Assembly (NCBI GenBank): GCA_029216955.1
Contig: JANAVB010023997.1
Coordinates: forward strand, 399,501 to 463,500
Length of the DNA stretch: 64,000 nucleotides
Direction of reading: 5' to 3'
Source of the DNA: Iris pallida
Taxonomy: Eukaryota > Streptophyta > Magnoliopsida > Asparagales > Iridaceae
Under the pieces are notes generated by a model, which was given only the letters and a program-made list of their open reading frames with translations, was not told the DNA's origin and did no database searches. This document shows, piece by piece, positions 1 through 10,384 of the stretch; position 1 is the stretch's first letter, and each line of letters begins with the position of its first letter. Made by a program: the position numbers and the translations under genes.

Positions 1-289
1 TATTTGGAGTTAAAATAATTTTTAAATGATTCTGAATTTAAATTAGCATTTACACAGTCAGCAGTCCAGTTAGCAGGACGGTGGCACACCTGTCAGCCAC
101 ACAGGCTGTCCAGTTGTTAGCACAGTTATCGTTGACTGTGCTCAAGCTTTTCTAATTATGCCACTCGCTGCCAGCTCAGCCCAGCCAAGCCAAGCTACAA
201 GCAGTGACAACCGTGCGATCTGGGCGGGATACTAGATGGACGATATGTGTCATCGACTCAGAGCTGCGGCCCGAGCCACTGACTCGGCC

Positions 290-360
<71 letters not shown>

Positions 361-1040
361 TGTGATAATAGTTTTCAAAATCCCTATTTTCCTTTGGCCA
401 AATTTGATAGCTTTTGATCTTTGGAGACTTCCGACTTCCCGAACGATTGCTGGCAGCCACGACCTCATTTTTGCTTGACATCTTTTTGGAATCGTCTCGA
501 GGTCATCTTTTAGAATATATAATTTATTTATTGATATTATTTTGTGAATTTCTAGAGATTTATTTGAGTGTCGGTTGTCGAAAACTCGATACATCGCATA
601 ATTTTCGAGATTTCAGGAGTTTTCGACTCCGATTTGCGATACGTTTGAGGTTTTGTAAAGCTGATGCAATGATCTTCGACATATAATTTTTTCAAAAATT
701 TAGAAATTTATTTACTATTTTATTTATTAAGATGAACTCAGATTTGATCAGTAAATCACCGATATGGTCATGGTTTGCCATAACAACGATAATTTTTGAC
801 CAAATCATGATTTTGTGGCGCGGTCAATTCCGATACACTCATGGCACTGAAAACAACCAAGATGCACTTTCAACCTTGAGGTTATAATATTTGACTAGTT
901 AGTTAATGGCACGCCTCGATTTGCATGCCATGGTTTCTAAAATTAGAAATATGAATTTCTATGGCCAAAATTTTCTATTTGAATTATATTTCAGATTATT
1001 ATTAGGTTAAATTAGATTTTTAAGTAATTTATTTTAGAAT
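1..1040. other. Unidentified AT-rich DNA, no gene seen
   Basis: No reading frame here resembles a known protein. The stretch holds one TA microsatellite and otherwise unique-looking AT-rich sequence with a few GC-richer patches. It may be part of an old LTR, but no terminal TG/CA pair, PBS or polypurine tract was found. Confidence 0.4.
293..357. repeat. (TA)n microsatellite, about 32 units
   Basis: Uninterrupted TA dinucleotides seen directly. The short ORFs with long Tyr-Ile runs across it are artefacts of this repeat. Confidence 0.95.
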
Positions 1041-1165
1041 TAAATAATATTATTATTATTTTGGATTTTAAGGATGGGTTGGGCTTCAAACTGTAGAAGC
1101 ATGAAAAAGAGGGATATTGCTTCTAATCCCACATCGGAAAAGAGAAGAAGAGAGGTCTCATTCCA

Positions 1166-1176
1166 CTATATATATA
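1166..1176 (+). promoter_or_regulatory. TATA-like box in Tat-1 remnant
   Basis: A CTATATATATAG core lies about 25 bp upstream of an ATG at 1,199. Position and sequence suit a TATA box, but no matching LTR end was found, so this is tentative. Confidence 0.3.
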
Positions 1177-1198
1177 GAGCCACTTTGCCTCCTTTGAA

Positions 1199-1960
1199 AT
1201 GGGCACCAAAAATAAAAAAAGAAAAAGAAAAGGGAGCCCGTTGTCCAGGGAGCCCGTTCGAGCCACAAAAAGTTGCAACAGTGCTTCTTCTTCTTCTGGA
1301 TCGACTGCAAGTTCTTCCCTTGCCATCTTGGCAAAGAAAAGTAGGGCTAGTGCAAAGAAGTCCAAGGCAGCACAAGCCATGCGCCTCGAATGTGCTATGC
1401 CGACAGCAAACCAGAAGCATGCGTTCAAAATCATGCGCGCTGCTGATGGTAAGTTGTACAGAGTCGACTCTGGCGCATCTGTGCTAGAAACGAGTTGACT
1501 TTCAAAGTCCCTGTCCCACTTGGACGCATCTACTGCGTATCGAACCAAGTCTGGCTGGGCAACTGCGATGTTGCGTCCATGCGCCCAGCTGGGTGATGCG
1601 CATGAAGTGGATTCATTTTACGATACGTGCTGCTCTCTTACTTATGATTTGGGTGCATTTCATGTGCTGGAACTGGATCAACGAGCTGCTGCATTCACAT
1701 AACCATCCAGCGCCTGGCCTTGCCATGCGCCTGAAGGGGGTGTAAATGTGAAACTCTCGCCTTATAATTAATACAATATGATCCCTCACAGACGTATATC
1801 GGGAGAGATGACCACCATACACAACTCGTCCCTCACAAGACATGCTTGTGCTACGATCGCCATCAACTGCTGTTGTCGCAAAATAGCGGCCCCACTACCA
1901 AGGCAATCTGTGTTCCAGTGACTGCAACCTGCTGCACCTATCCGACATTATCTCAAAAAA
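1199..1960 (+). pseudogene. Tat-1 remnant: gag-leader region (degenerate)
   Basis: This is the 5' coding region of a Ty3/gypsy Tat-type element, recognised by comparison with the two better copies in the window. Around 1,409-1,450 it encodes HAFKIMRAADG, which aligns with QAFEKMLSRDG of Tat-2 (about 15,410) and TAYEEMLRTGG of Tat-3 (about 17,635). At 1,859-1,915 it encodes AINCCC, then SVFQ, then a stop. Tat-2 and Tat-3 read VINCCC ... SVFRRL and SVFDRL there, so the stop looks like a CGA-to-TGA change of the conserved Arg. Several further stops and frame changes separate the blocks. Function of the leader is unknown. No gag core, protease or polymerase of this copy follows; it runs into an unrelated LTR after about 1,960. 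Confidence 0.55.
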
Positions 1961-3690
1961 ATGATGCCAATTAAAGAATTTATAACAGCCTACACTCAAC
2001 TAGGTGCATCACTCTGAGGTCTCAGCTAGGCACATCATCTTAGCCTGGCGCATTGCTCTGCCAGCGCATCACTCTGCCCCGTCAGAGCGAATCACTTCAT
2101 AATCAACGCACAGGTGCATCTTCCAGCCTGGGGCTCTTCCATCACAATGAGGCTTGGGTACATCAAACCCAAACCATGCATTCAACTTGACACTCAATGT
2201 CGTCTCGTAGAAGAATACTGCCAGCAAGGGGTTCGAACATATCAACTCGGCGCATCTCAGTCTTCTGAAGTAGTTCATCGTCAAAGCTTCTTCGAACAAG
2301 GAGATCGGCAACCCACAATGCAACGTCTCGCCAAGGAGGAGGACCGACAGAGTTCATCTCCATTCAGAAAGAAAAGTGAAACGAGAAATAAACTTCTCTT
2401 CACACTGCTATTTATAGGTCGGGCAGATCAGACCCATGCGCTAAGTGGCAATGAATTTTCATTAATGCCAATGAATTTGCCTCTTCGAATTCAGCTAAGT
2501 CAAAGCAGCCATTATTTCCTCAGAGAACTCAACAGGCGGGCCAAAGAGGATGCGACCCATGGCAGATGCGCTGTCGACGTCATGCGCTCCCGGATGCACC
2601 CTCTCCAAAGTGATCACCATCAAGCATTTAATGCTGAAAGAAAAAGACGACAACGCATTCCAAGAGCCGTCCAAACAGCAGCCCATTGCAGAAAATGAAG
2701 AGCCGCTGATGTCAGAACCATCATTACACCTTGGGTCGGCAACAGCTGCCACGTGGCCGATCGATCATTCGTATGCGCCTCGTAGCCATGCGCCCAGAAG
2801 ACGGTGTACGCCCCAATGTTCATGCGCCCCCCGGCTTACTTCTGACCCCAAGAAACAGAAGACGAAGCTCTGCATGCATCTCAAAAGCCATGCACCTGGA
2901 CTTGCTCATGGCTCCTAAACAGTCATGAGACCAAGTCGCCTCCTCTGTGCCTGATCCTAGGCGAACCCTGAAGTGAAGCCCTGCATGCGCCTCAAAAGCC
3001 ATGCGCCCAAACTCATCTATGATGCCTAAAACTCATAGACTAAGTCGCCTCCATGCGCCCGATCCTAGGTGCACCCCAACATATCACTCAAGATCATTGA
3101 GTCATAGGCATACGCTACGCGTCCCTTGACTCAGTTCCATTCAAAGAATGGGTGCTAACCACCCAACAACTCAGCCACAACCAAATCTCTGCGACTGCCA
3201 CGTGTCAGCTCTATTACAGCCCAATATAGCATTCCAGTAGATTCAGCTTCAATCCAGGGTGCAACAACCATGCGCCCCCACCAACATCAGCCATGTGGCG
3301 TTCCCACGTCCAGGCGCATCCGATATATGCGCGCATTAGTAGCCAGCCTGCTATCTATAAATAGAAGGATCAATCCTTCACTCACACACACAGACAAGGA
3401 TGGACATAAACACATGGAAAAAGCACGTCCACAGAGGCCAGAAGAGACACTCAACATCCGCTTCTCCTCGCAACGCTCCAGCATCCAGAGCAATCCAGAC
3501 CTTCACAGAGTTCAAGATCATCGTCAGATCGTCAACGGAGTCAACACATTACCACTCGCTCCACCGACATAGTTCTCAGATAAAAACCAAATTGTACTCC
3601 TAGGACTACGTCTAAGTCCTATATTGTATACTGTTCTGTTTGTAATTAAAATACAAAAGTTTTAATCAACAAAACCTTGGTGCATTTTCG
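1961..3690 (+). mobile_element. Tat-1-type LTR (5' edge uncertain)
   Basis: An LTR is inferred from a TATA box at 3,356, a downstream region ending near 3,690 and a PBS-like site just after it. The U3 part is dotted with GCGCA and ATGCGCCC motifs. I could not find a terminal TG with a polypurine tract, so the left edge is a guess. A GAAGGGGG-TG at about 1,734 resembles a polypurine tract, but it lies before the INCCC coding block. Confidence 0.45.
3356..3364 (+). promoter_or_regulatory. TATA box of the 1,961-3,690 LTR
   Basis: TATAAATAG, followed about 30 bp on by a pyrimidine/CA-rich start region and then about 330 bp of R-U5-like sequence before the PBS-like site. Confidence 0.55.
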
Positions 3691-3930
3691 ATGGCAAATA
3701 AGTTGACGACTCTGCTCGGGACCTCTTTCTCCTCCAACGAGAAATTTGTGTCGCAATCTGACGACATCAAACTCGGCTCCTCCTGTAGAAGCATAAAAAA
3801 TTTTCAGCAAATGAAGCCCCATGCGCCCAACTCAGTGAAGCCCCATGTGCCCAGCCAGTGGAGCTCCATGCGTCCAGCCAACGAAGCTTCATGCGCCCAG
3901 TCAGTACAACTTTATGTGCCCAGCCAGTGA
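3691..3930 (+). pseudogene. Tat gag-leader N-terminus with displaced start codon
   Basis: The protein begins MANKLTTLLGTSFSSNEK. It matches the leader starts of Tat-2 and Tat-3 (MATLLGxTFSxDEKA) from the second Thr on. In the other two copies the ATG is inside the PBS. Here that codon reads TTG, and an in-frame ATG four codons upstream supplies the start. The PBS-like site (3,704-3,721) differs from TGGCGACTCTGCTGGGGA at two positions. After about 35 residues the frame enters a 24-bp repeat and stops at 3,930. No further coding region of this copy follows before the next LTR, so it is a truncated remnant. Confidence 0.55.
3704..3721 (+). other. Degenerate PBS (tRNA-Arg type)
   Basis: 16 of 18 bases match the PBS of Tat-2 and Tat-3. 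That PBS is complementary to a tRNA 3' end of the form CCAGCAGAGTCG-CCA, which I attribute to a plant tRNA-Arg from memory of tRNA acceptor stems. Confidence 0.55.
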
Positions 3931-3972
3931 AGTTTCATGCGCCCAGCCAGTGAAGTTTCATACGCCCAAGAC
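3818..3972 (+). repeat. 24-bp tandem repeat carrying ATGCGCCCA, about 6 units
   Basis: Imperfect units of the form CAGCCAGTGAAGTTTCATGC plus GCCC. The 24-bp period keeps the reading frame, giving an 8-residue peptide repeat of the form VKPHxPxQ within the leader ORF. Confidence 0.75.
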
Positions 3973-4531
3973 TAACTCCCCCGAAAGGAGGGCGCATAGC
4001 CTGAGACACGGCTATGCGCCCAAGCCTGACTCAGTCAAAGCTATGATCAAAACATGCACCGAAGCGCGCGGCCACGTTAGTCTCCACGAGCAGTCGTGAA
4101 CCGAAGCATGCGGCTACGTCAACGCTATGACCAACCCACGATCTCGCAGCCTGTATGTGCCTACATCCTATGCGCCCAAAGCAGGACTATGCACCCACAT
4201 AAGAACCAGCGTATTTCCCCATGTGGGCGCATAACATCGTTCCAGTCCAAGAACGACTATAAAAGAGGGGCCTCATCCCTCTTCAACAGACAGAACGGAG
4301 AGCATTTTCAAGAGCCAAATTGCTGCACTTCTTGCCAGTGAGCCGAGAGTTAGCAATTTTCTTAGGTTTTCTTCCACTTTTGTAATCGGAGTGTCAACAG
4401 AGTAAAGGAGCAACTGTCGTCGATCTCCATCGTCCCATTCCCCAGAATTCTTTTTTTTACTCGGGGATCCTCAACGCAGGATCTCTCAGGCGTACTCGAT
4501 TTGTGGTGCCTTGCGCCAATAAAAGAAAAGA
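3973..4531 (+). mobile_element. Tat-2 5' LTR, left part (interrupted by SIRE insertion)
   Basis: U3-like DNA with ATGCGCCC motifs, a TATA box at 4,258 and a transcribed region that continues on the far side of the SIRE array (15,266-15,304) up to a perfect PBS at 15,309. The left edge is not resolved. Its sequence differs from the 1,961-3,690 LTR, so the two belong to different families or subfamilies that share the short motif. Confidence 0.5.
4258..4265 (+). promoter_or_regulatory. TATA box of Tat-2 LTR
   Basis: TATAAAAG preceding a GGGGCCTC start region. Spacing to the LTR end (about 310 bp without the SIRE insertion) is usual for R-U5. Confidence 0.55.
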
Positions 4532-4613
4532 CTGTAGGAATGAAATCGTAAAGCAGAATACTCTAGAGGGGGGTGAATAGAGTAGGCAGCAGAATATTGC
4601 TAATTAAAAACTT

Positions 4614-5319
4614 GAGCCTTGAGAGCGATTTTCTTCTCTGACTTTTCCTTTGGTGTAGCATCTTCAAAGTCTTGAAGTTCTAACTCGTGAGTGAGTAACT
4701 TACCCATGAGTGTTTCTAGAGACATTGTTGAGAGGTCGTTCCCTTCAATGATTGTTGTAGCCTTTGGAATCCAGTTCTTTGTAAGGGCTAGTAGAAGTTT
4801 ACGAATCTTCTCATGGTTACTGTAATCCTTGCCTAGTGAGGACAAAGGATTTACAATATCCAAGAATCTTGTAAACATCTAAGTGACTGATTCACTTGGC
4901 TTCATTTTGAACGCCTCATACTCCTGAGTAAGTCTGCTGATCTTTGACTCCTTGACTTGTGTTGTTCCTTCGTGGGTTACTTCGAGAAGTTTTCACACTT
5001 CGTTTGATGTTGTGCAAGTAGACACCCTGTTGAATTCAGTTATGTCTAAAGCACAAAATAAAGCGTTAATAGTACTTACGTCAAGACTGGCCTTTTTTTC
5101 TTCTTCTGTATATTTGTTATAGGATTTTTCAGCTAAAACACCATCAACATTAATACGAGGTGGCTTTTTATAGCCATCAATAACTACAGACCATAAGTCA
5201 AAATCAAGAGATTTCAGAAAGAAACTCATACGTGTTTTCCAATAAGTGTAGTTTGTGTCGTCAAACAGTGGAGGTCTGTTTGTGGCTTGGCCTTCACTTG
5301 TGAATTTCACAGTTGCCAT
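4614..5319 (-). pseudogene. gag: SIRE gag, truncated copy
   Basis: Gag N-terminal half of a Ty1/copia SIRE element, starting MATVKFTSEGQATNRPPLF at 5,319. The NRPPLFDxTNYxYWKTRM block is typical of SIRE/Maximus gag. There is a stop at about 4,991 in SNEV-stop-KLLE, where SIRE-2 has Trp. The same stop is in the SIRE-1 gag, so both come from an already defective parent. A further stop just before MFTRFLD (4,880) is private to this copy. The zinc knuckle and everything after it are deleted. Confidence 0.8.
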
Positions 5320-5392
5320 GTGTAATGCTGTGATCTATATAAAAATTGAATATAACTGCAATTTTACCTTGCTTTACCTGTATAACCCGCTC

Positions 5393-5464
5393 TGATACCA
5401 ATTGTAGGAACAATTGGGATCAGAATATAATACCTCTAGATGGAGAGCCTGCTCTGATACCAAT
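5393..5464 (-). other. Duplicated tRNA-Met PBS
   Basis: On the minus strand TTGGTATCAGAGC occurs twice, 62 bp apart (plus-strand GCTCTGATACCAA at 5,391-5,403 and 5,453-5,464). The inner spacer begins with an LTR-end-like TGTAGGAAC. The same duplication is at 14,110-14,185. Confidence 0.75.
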
Positions 5465-6559
5465 TGTAGGAATGAAATCATAAAGCAGAATACTCTAAGG
5501 GTGGTGAATAGAGTAGGCAGCGGAATATTGCTAATTAAAAACTTGTTAGCAGTTAGATCACAGATAAAATAATAATCACAAAAAGTAAATGACAGAATTT
5601 AAAAGAGATCAGAAGGCAAACACAAACACCGAGATTTATACTGGTTTTCTACTTGTGAGGACTAGTCCAGTCGGAAGAACTCTAGCTTCCAGTTGAATCC
5701 ACTATTGGAAAAATCCCACAAGTTTTCATACGAAGTCCTTGCAACTTCTACAAACGCGAGCTTTGATACAAAGAACTCGACCAACTTCAATTGTGAAGAG
5801 TTGAATCTTCTATCAAGCCTCTGATTACAATCACTCTGAAACTTCTAGACCGTACCGCACTGGCAAATCGACTAGAGGATTGTAACTGGCTTGGAATTTG
5901 AAAATGAAAGATTTTAAGAACTTTTTGGAAGAATGTAAGCTCAGGAAGAGATGAGATTGAAAGTGAATTGGTGATTTGAAATGATCGAAATACTTCTCTA
6001 TTTATAGTTTTTCCAAAGACAAAATTCTAACAGAATTCGGGCAGAATTCGGACAGAACTCTTTGTAACAAACCGTAACTGAAGGATGACCAAGTTCAAAA
6101 ACCCAACGTTCACTAACGTTCCAAATGGCCGAACTCTGGCCGAACTCTGGCCGAACTCGGCCCGAGTTCTCCTGGGGTTCTGCCAGTTCATTTTTGGAGA
6201 AAATAAATTTTGGCTTTTTGAAAGATCCTTCACAAGCTTTTTGTAAAAAGAATGTTTTTCAAAAATGTAGGTCATTTGTAAAGAATAGGATAATTTTGAA
6301 AAATATTTTAGGATATCCTATTTGCCAGTACGACTCGGTGTACAATGTATTTCTAGACTCAATAAAATAAAAAATTACATTGCATAACAGGAAGTACATT
6401 CTGAATGGCAAACAGCTTCAGTCTTGAACATTGTTGATATCCATTGTTGAGCAGTGTCCAAAACGTCGTAGGTAAACATCTGAGTTGACTTGCATTTATA
6501 TCAAGACAGAGTTTGATCAATTATTAAAATCAGGTTTGACCATGACCAATGGGCCAACA
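5465..6559 (-). mobile_element. SIRE-1 3' LTR (shared with second unit)
   Basis: TG...CA ended, about 1,095 bp, matching 14,186-15,265 along its whole length with scattered substitutions (roughly 3% over the part I compared) and a 13-bp insertion near 6,436. It contains a minus-strand TATA box at 5,998-6,007 (reads CTATAAATAG) and an array of CCGAACTC/GAGTTCGG motifs at 6,127-6,170. The right edge abuts a polypurine tract, which fixes the orientation. Confidence 0.9.
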
Positions 6560-6578
6560 GTCTCCCCCATTTTGATAA
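6560..6578 (-). other. SIRE-1 polypurine tract
   Basis: Reads AAAATGGGGGAGAC on the minus strand immediately before the 3' LTR. This is the usual form in SIRE elements. Confidence 0.85.
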
Positions 6579-7114
6579 TTGACAAACCTTGCCGATATAA
6601 CATCTAAGCTTAGAATCAAATCAAAATAGTAATCAAAAGAAATTATTCATAACCTGTATGCACGAAAATGTTAGATCTTATTTCTCCTCCGTTGTCACTT
6701 AGCAAAATAATTACAAAAGAGAAAGCTCCCCCGCAATAAATACATAAGTAACAAACAGTGAAGAAACACAATAAACATAGATAATCATGACAGGCATGGT
6801 AGACACAGTAAACATGGTAAGAGAAACAGATAGTCTATAGAATACAACACAGGCATGTATTTGTCACAGGCAGTATTTGATAAACTATGAAACAACAAAA
6901 GATAGATAGTGCTACCATAGTACTGAAACACATAAAGTGCTGAATAATATACTAAGATGCCAAAACTGAGGCATAATCAAAAACCATGTCTATGAATAGT
7001 CCCATAATAGAAAAAGTGCTAATAAAAATATAAGAATACTGATAAAATATTGGAATATCAGAGCATTTTCAAGTAAACATAAGACAAAAGTAACAGTATC
7101 AAGAATCTAACATC
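6579..7114 (-). other. SIRE-1 untranslated region between env-like ORF and 3' LTR
   Basis: AT-rich, no coding capacity seen and no recognisable motif other than the adjoining polypurine tract. Confidence 0.5.
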
Positions 7115-8436
7115 TCAAAACTCATCATCATCATCATCAACGTCATCAGCTGCAGCTCCAGCATGTCCAGAAGGACCAGCTCTAGAAGTACCAGCGCCAA
7201 AAGTGCGAGGAGTGGCGCCAATGTAAAACTCACCGACATAGTCTCGAGGAGGGGCACGAGCAGTACGATACCAATCATAGGCGTTCCCTGGCTGGAGCAG
7301 AGAGTGTACCGCCTCATCGTCAATGTGGTAGCCAGAAAAGGAAGGGTCTCGAGGTAGAGAGCTAGCAGAATGACCCGTCTGCGCAAATCTCAGATCGGCG
7401 AAGGAGTTAGCAATCGCCTGGAACCGAGTCACATCACGGAACTTGTGTTCCCTAGAGGTCTCAACATAAAAAGACTGCAGATCTGATAAGTGCTGATGTA
7501 TACCCTCAAATGTCATAGGGTAAGAATGAGAAGAAACATGTGTTGTGGGAGTTGTGGGAGTAGGTGCAGGAGGAGTAGGTACAGTAGGTGGAGGAACAGA
7601 TATAATGCTGCGACGAGAGAGTTTGAGAAACTTGGGCTCGGGGTCGACAGCACAAGTAGATAAATCAATATCAAATCTCTGAAAATGCGAGGAATAAGCA
7701 TCGCATAAGATAGGTTGCGGTCTCTCCCGCGACATCTACCCATCATCTAGTTGATAGTCTTAGGGGCAGAAAAAGGAATCCCCTTAAGAATATGATAAAG
7801 AGCAGAAAGCTCAAGTGCAGTGACATCATCTTTAGAAGTGGATTTTGGAAGTAAGTTGGAATAGATGATGCGATATAATTCGTAGTTAAACAAGTTCAAG
7901 TTATTAGCCTTGAACTTTCCAGGAAGAACGCGTGCGGGCGCACAAAGTTTATTCTTGAAATTACCGAGTGTCGTGCCATCGGGAAAATCAAAATCAGTGA
8001 TGTCATCGAGCGGGGCACCTTCGTTTGGGATACCAAGGATTTTCGCTAACGTTTCATCAGTGAATTCGATATCAATTCCTCCGACACGTGTCCTCGCTAT
8101 AAAAGTGTCTAACACGAAATTACAATAGAATAATCTAACGGCATTAGTGGCAATAGAGAATTGTAAGGTGACAAAGTGTTGTAACCCTAATGCCTTAAAA
8201 TAAGGGCAGTGATCCGAAAAAACAGTCCACTTAATCGGTGATCCGGTACAAATAGTACGCAAGATAAAGTTGGCGTACCACAATAAAGCTTGATCGGAAG
8301 TTTTAAATTAAAACTCATCCGACGCACCATCGTCCGATTGGACCGGAGAAAAGAGGCAATCTGTATACAGATCTGAAGACGATGCCTCTTCACTAGCATT
8401 GGTCTTCTTCCTCTTGAAGAGATTGAACTTAGGCAT
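7115..8436 (-). pseudogene. SIRE-1 env-like ORF (function unknown)
   Basis: A third ORF downstream of pol, as is known for SIRE/Maximus elements. It starts MPKFNLFKRKKT at 8,436 and continues in pieces: 8,308-8,436, 7,747-8,283, then 7,115-7,735 with a Pro/Thr-rich stretch and an Asp-rich C-terminus. The middle piece has the FKANNLNLFNYELYRIIYS block, which aligns with RAKYLNQHFYELHRIIFSS in SIRE-2 (36,154-36,924). Both resemble the domain often labelled 'putative plant transposon protein'. I see no convincing signal peptide or fusion peptide, so 'env' is only a positional name. Two stops split the ORF. It lies 3' of RNase H, with a motif array and a TA microsatellite between. Confidence 0.65.
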
Positions 8437-8689
8437 TTTTTCCCAAAAATTTCTAGAAACCCTAAGTATTGAAAAGTGGAGGAAAGAAAGGATTATATCT
8501 TCCAAGAATTGGATATGTTGTAGAGGATGACGATCTCCGCACGAATCCAAAGTTTTGACGAGAAACTCTACAAGGATTGGAAGAACAATGATGGAGAAGA
8601 AGCTAGGATTTCGGAGGGGCGCTGCTGCTGTTATGAAGATGTGGGAAAGAAGGAAGCCTCAGGTTAGTACTGGTAGATATAAATACCCA

Positions 8690-8733
8690 GCCGAACTCTG
8701 GCCGAATTCGGACCGAACTCGGACCAAATTCGC
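8690..8733 (-). promoter_or_regulatory. LTR-type CCGAACTC motif array upstream of env-like ORF
   Basis: Four to five tandem CCGAACTCxG-type motifs. The same motif array is in the U3 of every SIRE LTR here and at the equivalent site of SIRE-2 (37,226-37,279). An AT-rich TATTTATA (minus) follows at 8,678-8,685. A promoter role is inferred. Confidence 0.45.
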
Positions 8734-8747
8734 CAAGAGTTTCATGG

Positions 8748-8748
<1 letters not shown>

Positions 8749-8827
<79 letters not shown>
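8749..8827. repeat. (TA)n microsatellite, about 39 units
   Basis: Pure TA run inside SIRE-1, between RNase H and the env-like ORF. Confidence 0.95.
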
Positions 8828-8829
<2 letters not shown>

Positions 8830-9117
8830 CAAATGAGGCACATTCTTTTTCATTAATTCGTTTCAAATGCTTAATTCAAAGTTTAGTAATTTTAAATCTC
8901 AAAATAATATAATTAATATTATTTTATAAATTAATATTCTCTACTCAGCATCAGTCTCAGATTAGCTGTAGGATTACTGTCCCAACTAACGGAGGTTCAC
9001 CGGGGAACTATTAAATACCGCTTCGCTTTGACCGTAGTCGTGGTGACAGACAGACTCTTTTTAGGCTTGTCTCGAAAATAGTTTATGAGTATCGAATAAA
9101 TAATTAATAAAACAAAA

Positions 9118-9480
9118 TTAATTAGTATTATTGATATATAAAATTTCTAATTCTCGACGTAAATAGTTGAAACGATCTTCTGCTAAAGATTTTGTGAGTA
9201 TGTCAGCTAATTGATTCTGTGTGTCTATGTATACAAGGACTATATCTCCATTTTGTTGATGATCTCTAAGAAAATGATGTCGAATCTCGATATGCTTAGT
9301 ACGAGAATGACATACAGGATTCTTAGTCAAATTAATAGAACTAGTGCTATCAAAGAAAATGGGTATGTATGAAAAATGCAATCCACAGTCTTCTAAGGTT
9401 TGTTTCATCCACAAAATTTATGCACAATAACGTCCTACGGCGATATACTCAGCCTCGGTTGTTGATAATGCAACAGAATT
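9118..9480 (-). pseudogene. pol: SIRE-1 pol: RNase H C-terminal part
   Basis: Encodes the copia RNase H end with FFDSTSSINLTKNPVCHSRTK and HIEIRHHFLRD, then the LADILTKSL tail. In the intact family this degrades the RNA strand of the RNA/DNA hybrid in the virus-like particle. A stop at about 9,420 (RYCA-stop-ILW, probably Gln to stop) and another at 9,481 (SKK-stop-NSVAL) break it from the upstream RT. It ends about 680 bp before the env-like start. Confidence 0.85.
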
Positions 9481-10375
9481 TTACTTTTTACTAAACCAAG
9501 AGACTAGAGCTTTTTCTAGGAAATGACATGTGCCGCTAGTGCTTTTTCTATCTACTTTGCATCCAGCAAAATTAACATCGGAATAACCGGTTAGGTCAAA
9601 CGACGTAGTTTTGGGATACCATAAGCCGACAGAAGAAGTGTCTTTAAGGTATCGAAAGATACGCTTAACTGCGCACAAATGTGATTCCTTAGGATTAGCT
9701 TGAAAACGTGCACATAAGCAAACACTAAACATAATGTCTGGTCGACTAGCAGTTAAATATAGTAAGCTACCGATCATACCTCGATACTTACGTATGTCGA
9801 CAGATTTGCCTTCTTCATTAATATCAAGCTTGGTTGAAGTCGCCTTTGGAGTGCTAAGTGGTTTTGGTTTTTTCATGTCGAACTTCTTCAATAGATCCTT
9901 TGTGTACTTAGCTTGATTTATGAACGTCCCATTGTTGGTTTGTTTGATTTGCAGTCCGAGAAAGAATTTCAGCTCTCCCATCATGCTCATCTCAAACTCA
10001 TTCTGCATACACTTTGAAAATTATTGACAAAAAGATTCATCAGTAGATCCAAAGATAATATCATCTACATAGACTTGAATCAAAAGAATATTATTATTCA
10101 AAGACTTTATAAACAAAGTAGTGTCAACCTTTCCCTTTGAAAAACCGTTATCAAGTAAAAAAAGTGCTTAGACGATCGTACCAAGCACGAGGGGCTTGTT
10201 TCAAACCGTATAAAGCTTTCTTCAACTTGAAAATATATTCAGAAAATTTAAAATCAGTAAAACCGGGTGGTTGAGCTACATAAACCTCTTCTTTTATAAA
10301 ACCATTTAAAAATGCGCTTTTGAAATCCATTTGAAATAACTTAAAATTATGAAAGCATGCAAATGCACATAACAT
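9481..10375 (-). pseudogene. pol: SIRE-1 pol: reverse transcriptase core
   Basis: Ty1/copia RT. 10,151-10,375 carries QMDFKSAFLNG and LKKALYGLKQAPRAWYDRL. The YVDDIIFGS active site follows at about 10,060, then MQNEFEMSMMGELKFFLGLQ and YRGMIGSLLYLTASRPDI, ending in the RNase H start KSTSGTCHFL. An extra T in a homopolymer after LSTFF shifts the frame near 10,155, and a stop lies before FSKCMQNEF (10,019). Family function is cDNA synthesis from the genomic RNA; this copy cannot make the full protein. Confidence 0.85.
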
Positions 10376-10384
10376 GCGAATGGA

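Larger units (their letters stand above)
4532..5464 (-). mobile_element. Second SIRE unit, internally deleted
   Basis: Reading on the minus strand: PBS, gag start, then a deletion that joins gag directly to the last about 80 bp of a SIRE LTR (4,532-4,614). Gag at 4,614-5,319 matches 13,340-14,040 almost exactly. The junction at 4,612-4,614 shares the three bases TTG between the LTR tail and gag, a microhomology. The 5,465-6,559 LTR serves this unit as 5' LTR and SIRE-1 as 3' LTR, so the array is LTR(tail)-deleted unit-LTR-full unit-LTR. No target duplication flanks the array (AAGAC left, AAAAT right). Confidence 0.8.

Noticed and set aside
176..594. ORFs with (YI)n runs around 293-357
   Set aside because: They are translations of the TA microsatellite. 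The same applies at 8,749, 44,583 and 45,698.
1734..1760. Polypurine tract and LTR start (GAAGGGGG-TGTAAATG)
   Set aside because: The leader coding block with INCCC lies downstream at 1,862, which would put coding sequence inside the LTR.
2114..2698. 194-codon ORF in the Tat LTR
   Set aside because: Lies within U3-like repeats of the GCGC motif and has no match in the other Tat copies.
7099..8550. True retroviral envelope gene in SIRE-1
   Set aside because: No signal peptide, cleavage site or membrane anchor that I can support; homology is to the env-like ORF of other SIRE elements only.
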